This document shows positions 1 to 7,956 of a stretch of DNA of 41,658 nt, in pieces. The DNA is taken from positions 1 through 41,658 of the forward strand of contig CAJUIQ010000017.1 in NCBI GenBank assembly GCA_910586545.1, given 5' to 3'. The notes under the pieces are model-generated. The model was given only the letters and a program-made list of their open reading frames with translations. It searched no databases and was not told the origin of the DNA. This stretch comes from an uncultured Eubacteriales bacterium. Its GTDB lineage: Bacteria; Bacillota; Clostridia; Oscillospirales; CAG-272. Within the stretch, counting starts at the first letter, position 1. Every line of letters starts with the position of its first letter. The position numbers and the translations under genes are program-made.

Positions 1-58
1 TATAGCCGGCGGTAATATCTACACCGGCAGCTTTGTAGCTTTCACTTGCACTTTTCAT
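1..58 (-). CDS. purM: Phosphoribosylformylglycinamidine cyclo-ligase, N-terminal fragment (cut by window edge)
   Basis: Only the first 19 codons lie in the window, read leftwards off the edge. They spell a start MKSASESYKAAGVDITAGY, which matches the conserved PurM N-terminus (SYKxAGVDIxAG). PurM (AIR synthetase) closes FGAM to AIR with ATP in purine synthesis, in the cytoplasm. It begins 30 bases after the purF stop, with AAAGGATTGGGG upstream as a likely ribosome binding site, so it is the fourth gene of the purE-purC-purF-purM operon. The identification rests on a short stretch plus the operon context. Confidence 0.88.
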   Translation of the reverse strand, partial: MKSASESYKAAGVDITAGY

Positions 59-88
59 ATATTTTTCCCCAATCCTTTATGATACTGC

Positions 89-1543
89 TTAAGATTTAAT
101 AGGAGACTTTTCCGGATTGATTCCCTCGGAAATCTTCCGTTCAAAACGACTTTTACCGGTTTCCTTTGGAATATCTGTAGGATATCTTTCATCAAAGCAG
201 GCGCTGCAATAACCCAGCGCTTCATCGCTGCAAAGCTTTTTAACATTTTCCATACTGAGATATGCCAGTGAATCGGCGCCAAGAATCTCACAAATTTCCG
301 GAAGCGTATGCCGACACGCGATCAGGGCATCTTTAGAATCAATATCCGTGCCGTAATAACACGGGCCCACAAACGGTGGGCTGGAAATGCGTACATGCAC
401 TTCCCTGGCTCCCGCCTCACGCAAAAGCTTCACGATTCTGGCACAGGTAGTTCCTCTGACGATAGAGTCATCGATCATTACCACCCGCTTGCCTTTCACA
501 GTTTCGGAAATGGGGTTCAGCTTAATTTTAACCTTATCTTCCCGAATTTCCTGACCGGGTGCAATAAAGGTACGGCCAATATATTTATTTTTAAGGAACC
601 CAAGACCGTAAGGAATTCCGGACTCACGAGAATAACCCAGCGCAGCATCTAAGCCAGAGTCAGGCACACCGATTACAATATCCGCCTCCACAGGGCTTTC
701 CTTAGCAAGAAATTCTCCTGCCCGTACCCGCGCGCCATGAACACTGTATCCGTCTACTATAGAATCCGGACGGGAGAAATAGATATATTCAAAAACACAC
801 AAACTGCGGGGCGCAGTACCACAATGGTCACGAAGGGTGCGCACACCGTTTTTATCAAAAATAACGATTTCGCCGGGTTCAATATCCCGCACCAACGTGG
901 CGCCTACGGAATCCAGAGCGCAGGACTCGCTGGCAACGATATAACTTCCGTCCTCCCGCTGTCCAAAGCACAGAGGCCGAAATCCTCTAGGATCTCTGGC
1001 CGCAATCAATTTCGAGGGAGACATAATTACCAGGGAATACGCCCCCTGAATTTTATACATCGTCCGGCTGACCGCTTCTTCAATGGAAGCGGAAGCAAGA
1101 CGCTCTTTGGTCAGAATATAGGAAATCACTTCCGTATCGCTGGTTGTATGGAAAATGGAACCTTCCAATTCCAAAGCAGTGCGCAGCTCGTAGGAGTTTA
1201 CCAGGTTTCCGTTATGAGCCAGCGCCATTCGTCCTTTCACATGGTCTACCACAATAGGCTGGGCGTTTAACCGTCCATCGCTGCCGGTAGTACCATAGCG
1301 CACATGCCCTACAGCCATACAGCCTTTTCCAAGTCCCTTTAAAATGTCGGGAGTAAACACATCGTTTACCAGTCCTACATCTTTGTAAGAATTAAAAATC
1401 CCATCATCGTTTACTACAATTCCGCAGGACTCCTGTCCTCTGTGCTGGAGTGCAAACAGCCCATAATATACAGAATGGGCCAAATCCCCCGGCTGGGGAG
1501 AATAAATGCCGAATACACCGCACTCTTCATGTAGATTGCTCAT
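89..1543 (-). CDS. purF: Amidophosphoribosyltransferase
   Basis: This 484-residue protein catalyses the first committed step of purine synthesis, converting PRPP and glutamine to phosphoribosylamine. The N-terminal Ntn-type glutaminase domain begins MSNLHEECGVFG, so a seven-residue propeptide would be removed to expose Cys8 as the nucleophile. SLQHRGQE-like (ALQHRGQES), AHNGNLVN and SSDTEV-like (TSDTEVISY) glutaminase motifs follow. The C-terminal phosphoribosyltransferase half carries the PRPP loop VVMIDDSIVRGTT. Cysteines in RSLCVFEYIYFSRPD, GPCYYG and YCSACF match the four ligands of the [4Fe-4S] cluster of the Bacillus-type enzyme, which fits an anaerobe. GAAAGGGA lies upstream of the start. 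It is the third gene of the operon, 54 bases after purC. Confidence 0.97.
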   Translation of the reverse strand: MSNLHEECGVFGIYSPQPGDLAHSVYYGLFALQHRGQESCGIVVNDDGIFNSYKDVGLVNDVFTPDILKGLGKGCMAVGHVRYGTTGSDGRLNAQPIVVDHVKGRMALAHNGNLVNSYELRTALELEGSIFHTTSDTEVISYILTKERLASASIEEAVSRTMYKIQGAYSLVIMSPSKLIAARDPRGFRPLCFGQREDGSYIVASESCALDSVGATLVRDIEPGEIVIFDKNGVRTLRDHCGTAPRSLCVFEYIYFSRPDSIVDGYSVHGARVRAGEFLAKESPVEADIVIGVPDSGLDAALGYSRESGIPYGLGFLKNKYIGRTFIAPGQEIREDKVKIKLNPISETVKGKRVVMIDDSIVRGTTCARIVKLLREAGAREVHVRISSPPFVGPCYYGTDIDSKDALIACRHTLPEICEILGADSLAYLSMENVKKLCSDEALGYCSACFDERYPTDIPKETGKSRFERKISEGINPEKSPIKS

Positions 1544-1597
1544 CTAAGCTGATCCCTTTCTCCGCCGGATTGTCCGGCGATCCGATTTTGCTTTATT

Positions 1598-2314
1598 TTA
1601 TTCTCCCAGAAGTCTTCTGCATATTTCCTGATATGCGTCTTCTACATTGCCCAGATCCCGGCGGAACCGGTCCTTATCTAGCTTTTCTCTGGTTTCCATA
1701 TCCCAGAAACGGCAAGTGTCCGGAGAAATCTCGTCGGCAAGAACGATTTTACCATCTGCTGTTTTGCCGAACTCCAGCTTAAAGTCTACCAAAAGAATGC
1801 CGATTGCCGCAAAATAGTTTTTCAGGTATTCATTCACGCGGAACGTAATATCCTTGATGGTTTCCACTTCTTCCTTTGTAGCCCATCCGCATGCATAAAT
1901 ATGATACTCGTTGACCATGGGGTCGCCTAAATCATCATCCTTGAGGCAAAACTCCAGAGTCGGGCACTGGAGATCCGTACCCTCCGGCACGCCAAACCGT
2001 TTAGAAAAAGAGCCTGCCGCAATATTGCGTACAATTACTTCCAGCGGTACGATAGACACCCGGCGAACCAACGTATCCCGCTCGCTCAGTTCTTCTACAA
2101 AATGAGTAGGAATTCCTTCCGCCTCCAGCTTGCCCATCAGGTAGTTCGTAACTCGGTTGTTGATCACGCCTTTGCCGGCAATGGTACCTTTTTTCAAACC
2201 GTTGAAGGCAGTGGCGTCATCCTTATAAGATACAATACACAGATTCGAATCGTCTGTAGCAAAAACTTTTTTTGCTTTGCCCTCATACATCTGTTCCCTT
2301 TTTTCCATTTCCAA
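1598..2314 (-). CDS. purC: SAICAR synthetase
   Basis: Phosphoribosylaminoimidazole-succinocarboxamide synthase, 238 residues, the usual length of the stand-alone bacterial enzyme. It joins aspartate to CAIR with ATP. Visible signatures are the N-terminal MYEGKAKKVF, the central EVIVRNIAAGS loop, LVDFKLEFG and the C-terminal LADEISPDTCRFWD with its active-site Asp residues. The start chosen is the first Met; a second Met two codons on (MEKREQMYEG) is equally possible. It lies 17 bases after purE and 54 bases before purF, so it is cotranscribed with them. Confidence 0.97.
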   Translation of the reverse strand: MEMEKREQMYEGKAKKVFATDDSNLCIVSYKDDATAFNGLKKGTIAGKGVINNRVTNYLMGKLEAEGIPTHFVEELSERDTLVRRVSIVPLEVIVRNIAAGSFSKRFGVPEGTDLQCPTLEFCLKDDDLGDPMVNEYHIYACGWATKEEVETIKDITFRVNEYLKNYFAAIGILLVDFKLEFGKTADGKIVLADEISPDTCRFWDMETREKLDKDRFRRDLGNVEDAYQEICRRLLGE

Positions 2315-2331
2315 ATCTCCCTTATGTAAAA

Positions 2332-2826
2332 TCAGTTATGATATTTTGCGTTTATTTCCGCATCCTTTTGCAGCACCGCTTTTGTGTTTTTCTCTCGAAG
2401 AGCCTCCAGCTTGTCCGCCAGAGCAGCGTCCTCCACAGCAAGGATCTGTGCAGCCAGCAGAGCCGCATTCGCCGCTCCGTCAATGGCGACGGTTGCCACA
2501 GGAAGTCCGGCAGGCATTTGAACGGTGGAAAGCAGTGCGTCCAACCCATCTAACGTAGAACTTTTTACGGGAATACCAATAACAGGCAATGTGGTATTTG
2601 CAGCAATCGCCCCTGCCAAATGAGCAGCCTTTCCGGCGGCGGCAATAATAGCGCCAAACCCATTTTCCCTCGCTGTTTTTGTGAAAGCAGCACAAGCCTC
2701 GGGCGTTCTGTGCGCGCTGAATACATGTACTTCTGTTGGAATCCCCAAATCCTGCAATGTGTCGATAGCCTTGCCTACTACAGGCAAATCACTGTCGCTT
2801 CCCATAATTACGGCAACTTTTTTCAT
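2332..2826 (-). CDS. purE: N5-carboxyaminoimidazole ribonucleotide mutase / AIR carboxylase catalytic subunit
   Basis: A 164-residue PurE that makes CAIR for purine synthesis. The family motifs are clear: VAVIMGSDSDLP for phosphate binding, FSAHRTPE with the catalytic His, and the KAAHLAG and VQMPAG loops. It is the first gene of the operon. The start is preceded by TTGGAGGATACAT, a strong ribosome binding site. No purK lies within the window, so whether it uses N5-CAIR or AIR plus CO2 cannot be settled here. Transcription starts at the promoter at 3014-3042 and passes through a riboswitch leader (see 2905-2997). Confidence 0.96.
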   Translation of the reverse strand: MKKVAVIMGSDSDLPVVGKAIDTLQDLGIPTEVHVFSAHRTPEACAAFTKTARENGFGAIIAAAGKAAHLAGAIAANTTLPVIGIPVKSSTLDGLDALLSTVQMPAGLPVATVAIDGAANAALLAAQILAVEDAALADKLEALREKNTKAVLQKDAEINAKYHN

Positions 2827-2869
2827 ATGTATCCTCCAAACAATTTATGCAAGGTATATAAGCAAAAAA

Positions 2870-2903
2870 ACAAAAAAGGCAGTCTTATCCCGCGGAATAA
2901 GAC
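2870..2903 (-). terminator. Riboswitch expression platform: intrinsic terminator before purE
   Basis: On the minus strand GTCTTATTCC pairs with GGGATAAGAC (one G-U pair) around a two-base turn, and is followed by a U-rich run (TGCCTTTTTTG). It sits directly 3' of the ZTP aptamer and about 45 bases before purE. This is the arrangement expected for ligand-controlled premature termination. Confidence 0.82.
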
Positions 2904-2904
2904 A

Positions 2905-2997
2905 TACCCAGACGGACGGCCATGTTCGCTTTCGTTCCATTGCGGTTCCCCGCCAGACGCTGCCGGCGGCAGGTCTTTTCCGTCAGTTGCGAAAGCG
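2905..2997 (-). promoter_or_regulatory. ZTP (pfl-type) riboswitch aptamer upstream of purE
   Basis: On the minus strand the leader has an 8-bp P1 helix, CGCTTTCG (2990-2997) with CGAAAGCG (2927-2934), perfectly complementary. After the 5' arm comes AACTGACGG, then a GC-rich P2 region (CTGCCGCCGGCAG), the purine-rich junction ATGGAA before the P1 3' arm, and then GGCCGTCCGTCTGGGTA. That last element matches the ZTP riboswitch signature CCGxCCGxCTGGGC, whose loop forms a pseudoknot. ZTP and ZMP build up when 10-formyl-tetrahydrofolate runs short, and the class typically switches on purine and folate genes. Location before purE with a terminator just downstream supports the call. Recognition is by eye, not by covariance model. 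Confidence 0.85.
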
Positions 2998-3013
2998 TTT
3001 TTTCTATAGTTTT

Positions 3014-3042
3014 ATTGTAACATAGAGCCATTTTCATGTCAA
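3014..3042 (-). promoter_or_regulatory. Sigma-A promoter of the pur operon
   Basis: Reading the minus strand, TTGACA (3037-3042), a 17-base spacer and TACAAT (3014-3019). It places the transcript start a few bases before the riboswitch P1 helix. Confidence 0.88.
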
Positions 3043-3113
3043 TCAAATCCCCTCTGTCATTTTATACAAATTATCTACATGGAATTTGCTTTTTCTGCAC
3101 GTTTCCCAAAGCT

Positions 3114-3797
3114 TCAAACGCCGCGTAGCGCGGCGGAAGGTACATAAGGCAAAACACTGTGGTGCAGGGCTTCCATTTCCTCCCTAGAGTATGCCTCAGC
3201 TCCGCTGCCAAGCAAGTCGCCCGAATCTACAAAGCCCTGAATAAAATACCGCCTGGCGCCCTGGATCCACAGTGCAATCTCCTGAAAATCTTCCGGATTT
3301 ACAATCCCCTTAGCCGCCGTAGTGCGGAACTCATATTCTACATGCCCCTCCAGAAGATACGTTGCGCTTTTGCATACACTGTCTATATCTACCGCGCATC
3401 CTGTCGCCCGGGCGTATCCTTCCTTGGAAGATTTAATATCCATTGCCACATAATCCACCAGTCCTTTTTCCACCAACTCCCGCAGACGCTCATAAAAACT
3501 GCCGTTGGTATCCAGCTTTACCTGAAATCCCATATCCTTGATCTGCCGCAGAAACGCAGGAAGCTCCGGCTGTAACAGCGGTTCTCCGCCCGTTACAGCT
3601 ACCCCGTCCAAGATGCCTCGACGCCCCTGCAGAAAGGAAAAAAAATCTTCTACCGCAATACGTTCTCCATCCCCGCGCACCAGAGACGCATTGTGGCAAA
3701 AAGGACAGCGAAAATTACATCCGCTAAAAAACACCGTACAGGCGGTTTTCCCTGGAAAATCTAATAGCGTAAGCTTTTGCAGTCCGCCAATAATCAT
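3114..3797 (-). CDS. Anaerobic ribonucleoside-triphosphate reductase activating protein-like radical SAM enzyme (NrdG2 type)
   Basis: This 227-residue radical SAM protein carries the cluster motif CNFRCPFCHN (CxxxCxxC) near residues 27-34, preceded by LTLLDFPGKTACTVFFSG. VTGGEPLLQ and the later MDIKSS segment are typical of glycyl-radical activases. By family it would use S-adenosylmethionine and a [4Fe-4S] cluster to put a glycyl radical on a partner enzyme, most often NrdD, but no glycyl-radical enzyme lies in the window. The ATG at 3797 is chosen over the GTG at 3806 because that GTG is part of the ribosome binding site GAAGGTG. It is a single gene. An inverted repeat sits upstream at 3847-3876. 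Confidence 0.85.
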   Translation of the reverse strand: MIIGGLQKLTLLDFPGKTACTVFFSGCNFRCPFCHNASLVRGDGERIAVEDFFSFLQGRRGILDGVAVTGGEPLLQPELPAFLRQIKDMGFQVKLDTNGSFYERLRELVEKGLVDYVAMDIKSSKEGYARATGCAVDIDSVCKSATYLLEGHVEYEFRTTAAKGIVNPEDFQEIALWIQGARRYFIQGFVDSGDLLGSGAEAYSREEMEALHHSVLPYVPSAALRGV

Positions 3798-3846
3798 AAT
3801 CTGCACCTTCGTTCAACATTGATTTATCTGTTTCTTATTTGCAGGT

Positions 3847-3876
3847 ATTTTGTGCATACTCATGACAGCACAAAAT
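3847..3876. repeat. Inverted repeat, candidate operator upstream of the radical SAM activase
   Basis: ATTTTGTGC (3847-3855) and GCACAAAAT (3868-3876) are perfectly complementary 9-base arms around a 12-base centre. It lies 50-80 bases before the activase start. No U-run follows on the minus strand, so a regulator site is more likely than a terminator. It does not match the NrdR box consensus I know. Confidence 0.4.
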
Positions 3877-3889
3877 ATTTATAGAAAAC

Positions 3890-3921
3890 GCCAAAAAGGG
3901 AGGCGGCCCTCCCTTTTTGGC
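3890..3921 (-). terminator. Intrinsic terminator of the LytM/M23 gene
   Basis: Perfect 14-bp inverted repeat: GCCAAAAAGGGAGG, loop CGGC, CCTCCCTTTTTGGC. It is placed just after the stop codon of the minus-strand M23 gene, with a short T-rich run following on that strand. Confidence 0.85.
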
Positions 3922-3926
3922 TCACA

Positions 3927-5573
3927 TTATTCCGCAGTGTATACAGGAATCCCCTTATTTGTACCGCTGTCCCAAAGGGTATACTGACATACAGGCACAT
4001 CAAACACCGTCATTCCTATATGGACGCCTGCTTCTCCAGTAAAGCCGGAAGATCCAGCAGTTCCGATTACGGCACCCTTTTCCACTTTATCGCCAGCAGC
4101 AACAGATGCGCTGGTCATATGACAATACCAGCTCTTCAGTCCGTAGCCATGTTCAATCACAACTGTATAGCCGCTGTAGTCCAGATAGCCGGCATACAGC
4201 ACCTCACCCGCATTGACCGCCTGAATATCCGTTCCAGCTCGCAAAGCGTAATCAATACCAGTATGTCGATACTGTATATCTGTTCCGGTCACCTTCAAGT
4301 TATGGCCAAATCCGTTTTTCAGAGCACTCTCGTCTGCGCCAGGTAGGAAGCTGCCTTCCCAATACCGGATAGCGGAAGCCTTTTGCGCAATGGGTTCCAG
4401 CGTCTCCTGACACCGCTGGAGTGCAGCGGCAGATCCATATGTGGCAGCAATATTGCTGTCTATATTAATCGTGCGCTCCCGGAAGGGATTTGTCCGCTGT
4501 GTAAGGTTAATGTTAATTTGCTGAGATGCGCCGCCATATGCGAAATTCAACGTATAATTTCCGGCAGCTAAATCCCAGTTAAAGGGAATCAACGCATGCA
4601 CCTCACCAGAACTGCTGTCTTTGCAGAACACTGGTGTGTAATTGATAGAAGGTTCGCTGCTGAAAGTAATATTTTCCGGAGCGCTTACATTGGTGCCCGT
4701 GACACAGATAAATTCTCCAATCTGCAATGTAGTAGCTCCAGCATAAAACGCAGCGGGCGCATTCAGCGCAGCATCAAAAGCATATGTTTGTTCTCCATAA
4801 TAATCTCGTTCAGCATCTTCATACCATTTAGCAGAAGCCTCTATATGCACTTGCATGGAATCGGTAATTGTCAGCGACGCGATGTTTTCATAAAGATCGT
4901 CAAACACCACCTGATTCGTGCTCTTATCTGTAATTTTCACGCCAAAATAGTCCGGCTTCACAGAAAAATTCATTACCATACCGCCTTCCATGGCATATGT
5001 TTCGATTTTCTCTGTTACGGAAAACGTAGTATCCGCCTCTGTAAATGCACCTGTACTATTTTTAAAATTCCATTTGGAGACAGAAGGCTTTGCCGTATGC
5101 GCACCGCCAAAAGAAAGTGTCGGCGGCGTGCCGTTCTCGTACAGACTAGCCGCATAAGGACTTTCCAAAAACGCCTGCGCGTCTTTTTCCGCAATTTGGT
5201 ATGCCTTACCATTGCCATCGACAAAATAGCAGTCGGCGCTGATCAAAGTAAAATAATATTTATACCCAGCGTCCTTGGCAGAAGTGCTGACAGTCACCTG
5301 ATAAAAATCATTATTCTCAATAGTAGTCGGAATGCTGGCAATTTCTGTGGCATTGTTGCTCATATCCAGAAAAGCGGCAATTGCCTCAATGGACTTTTCA
5401 CCATCATTTCTGTCAAAAACAAAGGTATTGCCCGCAATATCTTTCATCGTTACCGACAAAGTGTTGCGGGTATCCGCGGCTCCGTCGTTCGCTTTATTAT
5501 AGTATACGACAGAAACAATCGACGGTATAAAAATTGCCACCGTGAGAAGAATCAGCACAAATTTATTTTTCAT
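3927..5573 (-). CDS. Membrane-anchored LytM/M23-family protein with one zinc ligand replaced
   Basis: A 548-residue protein with an N-terminal membrane segment (residues about 5-23) that would anchor it outside the cell. Residues 30-400 are a long extracellular region I do not recognise. The LytM/M23 domain lies at about 430-548. HTGID gives His437 and Asp441 (zinc ligands), YCHM gives His485 (catalytic), and GVHIGM gives His518 where active enzymes read HLHFE. The second His of that motif, the third zinc ligand, is Gly520 here. The domain may therefore be an inactive binding or regulatory version, as known for some divisome and sporulation LytM proteins. The start follows AAAGGATTTTTAT. Its own promoter and terminator make it monocistronic. 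Confidence 0.82.
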   Translation of the reverse strand: MKNKFVLILLTVAIFIPSIVSVVYYNKANDGAADTRNTLSVTMKDIAGNTFVFDRNDGEKSIEAIAAFLDMSNNATEIASIPTTIENNDFYQVTVSTSAKDAGYKYYFTLISADCYFVDGNGKAYQIAEKDAQAFLESPYAASLYENGTPPTLSFGGAHTAKPSVSKWNFKNSTGAFTEADTTFSVTEKIETYAMEGGMVMNFSVKPDYFGVKITDKSTNQVVFDDLYENIASLTITDSMQVHIEASAKWYEDAERDYYGEQTYAFDAALNAPAAFYAGATTLQIGEFICVTGTNVSAPENITFSSEPSINYTPVFCKDSSSGEVHALIPFNWDLAAGNYTLNFAYGGASQQININLTQRTNPFRERTINIDSNIAATYGSAAALQRCQETLEPIAQKASAIRYWEGSFLPGADESALKNGFGHNLKVTGTDIQYRHTGIDYALRAGTDIQAVNAGEVLYAGYLDYSGYTVVIEHGYGLKSWYCHMTSASVAAGDKVEKGAVIGTAGSSGFTGEAGVHIGMTVFDVPVCQYTLWDSGTNKGIPVYTAE

Positions 5574-5648
5574 ATAAAAATCCTTTCTTTTCTTTCTTTT
5601 CGAAAGAAAATGGTTCGGATAATGACAGTAAAGTTGACATATATATTT

Positions 5649-5677
5649 ATTATACTATTTTTTTCGATGAAGGTCAA
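5649..5677 (-). promoter_or_regulatory. Sigma-A promoter of the LytM/M23 gene
   Basis: On the minus strand TTGACC (5672-5677), 17-base spacer, TATAAT (5649-5654). Confidence 0.82.
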
Positions 5678-5761
5678 GTGCCTTTTGCCACACCAAAATA
5701 TCCCATTCGACATACCGCTTTTTCTCGGCGCTGCTTGTCGTAAAATAAAAGTAAAAATGCA

Positions 5762-5790
5762 TTGCTTATTTTTCAAGCGTATGTTACAAT
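5762..5790 (+). promoter_or_regulatory. Probable promoter of the degV-family gene
   Basis: TTGCTT, 17-base spacer, TACAAT, about 50 bases before the start codon. The -35 is only a partial match. Confidence 0.55.
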
Positions 5791-5842
5791 ATTGTAAACA
5801 CATTCTAAACAAATATAAAATATATTTTTAAGAGGTAAAGTC

Positions 5843-6730
5843 ATGCCAGATTACATTTTAAGCTGCTGTTCCACAGCGGATTTAAGCGAGGAGCACTTCG
5901 GCCGGAGAGACATCCATTATATCTGCTTCCATTATTTTCTTGACGGAAAAGCTTACGATGACGATCTGGGAAAATCCCTTTCTTTCGATGCCTTCTATAA
6001 AGCGATGGCAGAAGGCGCCGAGACAAAGACGTCACAAATCAACGCAGACGAGTTTATCGAATACTTTACCCCTTTTCTGGAAGCGGGTCTGGATATCCTC
6101 CACGTCACCCTTTCTACAGGAATATCCGGTGTGTACAACTCCGCCGTAATCGCCGGGCGTGAGCTTTTGGAAAAGTACCCGGAACGGAAAATTTATATTG
6201 TGGATTCACTGGGGGCATCCTCAGGATACGGACTGCTGATGGAGCGACTGGCAGATCTGCGAGACGCTGGAATGGACATCGACACACTGTATCAGTGGGT
6301 GCAAGATCACCGTCTAGAACTGCACCACTGGTTTTTCTCCACAGATTTGACCTTCTACGTAAAAGGTGGACGAATCTCCAAAGCCGCCGGATGGTTTGGT
6401 ACCATGTTAAAAATCTGCCCTTTGCTTAATATGGACAACCGCGGGCGGCTCATCCCACGGCATAAAGTTCGGGGAAAAAGCAGCGTAATCCAGGAAATTG
6501 TAAAGAAAATGGAGACCCATGCGAAAGGCGGACGGGGGTATAACGGAAAATGCTTTATCTCCAATTCCGCGTGCATAGAAGACGCCAAAGCTGTAGCAGA
6601 GCTTGTTGAAAAACGGTTCCCGCTGTTAGACGGTCCTGTGCAAATTTACAGCGTAGGCACCACCATCGGCAGCCACACAGGTCCCGGCACCGTGGCCCTG
6701 TTCTTCTGGGGCGATCACCGTATGGACTAA
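5843..6730 (+). CDS. DegV family fatty-acid-binding protein
   Basis: A 295-residue cytoplasmic protein of the DegV family. It begins with a short beta strand and a CCSTADLS segment typical of DegV (STxDL), and has the TSQINADEF ligand-loop region, the LSTGISGVYNSA motif and the C-terminal SVGTTIGSHTGPGTVALFF segment, which contains the conserved GxxIGxHxGPG. Members bind fatty acids, and some (FakB) present them to the kinase FakA for acyl-phosphate formation. No fakA is nearby, so the exact role is inferred from the family. AAGAGGTAAAGTC precedes the ATG. It is a single gene, divergent from the M23 gene. Confidence 0.93.
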   Translation: MPDYILSCCSTADLSEEHFGRRDIHYICFHYFLDGKAYDDDLGKSLSFDAFYKAMAEGAETKTSQINADEFIEYFTPFLEAGLDILHVTLSTGISGVYNSAVIAGRELLEKYPERKIYIVDSLGASSGYGLLMERLADLRDAGMDIDTLYQWVQDHRLELHHWFFSTDLTFYVKGGRISKAAGWFGTMLKICPLLNMDNRGRLIPRHKVRGKSSVIQEIVKKMETHAKGGRGYNGKCFISNSACIEDAKAVAELVEKRFPLLDGPVQIYSVGTTIGSHTGPGTVALFFWGDHRMD

Positions 6731-6766
6731 TAAAATATCCCCCGGCTAATGCCGGGGGATATTTTA
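6731..6766. terminator. Bidirectional terminator between degV-family gene and glycosyltransferase
   Basis: TAAAATATCCCCCGGC pairs with GCCGGGGGATATTTTA around the loop TAAT, a 16-bp perfect stem with A/T flanks. It serves the converging genes on both strands. Confidence 0.9.
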
Positions 6767-6768
6767 TC

Positions 6769-7794
6769 TTAATTGAATTTATAAATCTTATGTACAAGGC
6801 GATACATTCCTACCGTCGTTTTTCTGCCCAGTTTGCCAGGCAAGTTCATAAACGCAGAGAGAGAGCTGTATTTCAGCTTCCGATATGTATGCACGTCCTG
6901 CTCACGGAGAAATCGCCAAAGCGCTTTTTGCTTTTCAATGTTTTCCGGCGTATTGCCGATCAGCAAAAACACACAGCAGATGTTGATCATCATAGCAAGC
7001 TCATGGAGCATGTATCGATAAAGCCGCCGGCTGCTCTGTTTGATCTGATTTAAATCGTGGCACTGAATCATCAATTTGGCAACTTTAATCTGCTGGTCGA
7101 TCCGTTTGATCATATTTTTTTCGCTGACAGATTGCTCGTCGCTGCCTACATAATACAAATACAAATCCAGATCCATATAATAAATGCGTTTTACATAGGG
7201 AAACGGTTCGTACATATACAGATTATCTACATAAAAAGTATGTTTAGGCAAGGCAATCGCATGCTCCCGCAACAGAGCCGTACGGTATACCACCGAGTGC
7301 ATCATCAAATACTGGGACGGTCCGAAGGGTTTTGTATCCTCCCAGGTACACAATTGTTCGCCAGGAAAAATATGCCGGTAGCTCATGGTACGTCGGCTAC
7401 CGGTATCGATGCGCACATATACATAGTTGCACACATACATATCCGCATCTTGTCCCTCTTGCACGGTTTCCCGCAGTCGGGCAAGAAATTTTTCAAGCGC
7501 GTCCGGATCCAGGCGGTCATCGGAATCTACCACCTTATAATACATACCCCTTGCATTACGCATTCCCTGATTGACGCCCTCTCCATGACCGCCGTTTTCC
7601 TGATGAATGACCCGAACGATATCCGGATATTTTTCAGCATACGCATCCGCCACCGCACCGGTGTTATCGGCAGAGCCGTCGTTTACAATAATGATTTCAA
7701 TATCGTCTCCGGCGCCTAGCAAGGAGTCAATACAATGATGCATAAATGCGCCGGAATTATAGCATGGAATTGCAAACGTAATCAATTTATCCAT
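6769..7794 (-). CDS. Family 2 glycosyltransferase (GT-A fold)
   Basis: A 341-residue cytoplasmic glycosyltransferase. The N-terminus carries ITFAIPCYNSG, the nucleotide-sugar binding EIIIVNDGSAD, ENGGHGEGVNQG and the metal-binding KVVDSDDRLD, all GT2 hallmarks. The C-terminal 100 residues are alpha-helical and basic (ending LVHKIYKFN), perhaps for peripheral membrane contact. No transmembrane helices are evident. The start at 7794 is preferred over an upstream in-frame codon at 7857, because AAAGGATAGTAAAC stands directly before it and because 7857 would lie at the -35 of its promoter. Donor and acceptor are unknown. It is alone in its transcript, which is unusual for a polysaccharide gene. 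Confidence 0.9.
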   Translation of the reverse strand: MDKLITFAIPCYNSGAFMHHCIDSLLGAGDDIEIIIVNDGSADNTGAVADAYAEKYPDIVRVIHQENGGHGEGVNQGMRNARGMYYKVVDSDDRLDPDALEKFLARLRETVQEGQDADMYVCNYVYVRIDTGSRRTMSYRHIFPGEQLCTWEDTKPFGPSQYLMMHSVVYRTALLREHAIALPKHTFYVDNLYMYEPFPYVKRIYYMDLDLYLYYVGSDEQSVSEKNMIKRIDQQIKVAKLMIQCHDLNQIKQSSRRLYRYMLHELAMMINICCVFLLIGNTPENIEKQKALWRFLREQDVHTYRKLKYSSLSAFMNLPGKLGRKTTVGMYRLVHKIYKFN

Positions 7795-7828
7795 GTTTAC
7801 TATCCTTTCTGATAGGTTGTGCACTTCA

Positions 7829-7857
7829 ATTATATACAGAAAAGCTTTGTTTTGCAA
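7829..7857 (-). promoter_or_regulatory. Sigma-A promoter of the glycosyltransferase gene
   Basis: On the minus strand TTGCAA (7852-7857), 17-base spacer, TATAAT (7829-7834). Confidence 0.78.
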
Positions 7858-7878
7858 GCGATTTTTTTGGAATTGTTC

Positions 7879-7907
7879 TTGCGCTGTTTATATATTTGCA
7901 GTAAAAT
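7879..7907 (+). promoter_or_regulatory. Possible promoter of the flavin reductase-like gene
   Basis: TTGCGC, 17-base spacer, TAAAAT, 50 bases before the start. Both boxes are partial matches. Confidence 0.45.
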
Positions 7908-7956
7908 ACTATAAAGAAATAAAAAAGAATCGGAAATGGAAAGAGGACTTCTGCAC

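Noticed and set aside
2905..2997. Purine (guanine/adenine) or tetrahydrofolate riboswitch in the purE leader
   Set aside because: The conserved loops of those classes are absent. The P1 arms and CCGxCCGxCTGGG element match the ZTP class.
4596..5831. A 411-codon plus-strand open frame
   Set aside because: It lies antisense over the M23 gene, is rich in Cys/His/Arg/Ile without domain features, and its end passes the M23 promoter. It is a shadow frame.
7057..7719. A 220-codon plus-strand frame inside the glycosyltransferase gene
   Set aside because: Antisense to a gene with full GT2 motifs; no ribosome site and no domain features.
7795..7857. Longer start of the glycosyltransferase at 7857
   Set aside because: That start overlaps the -35 box of the gene's own promoter.
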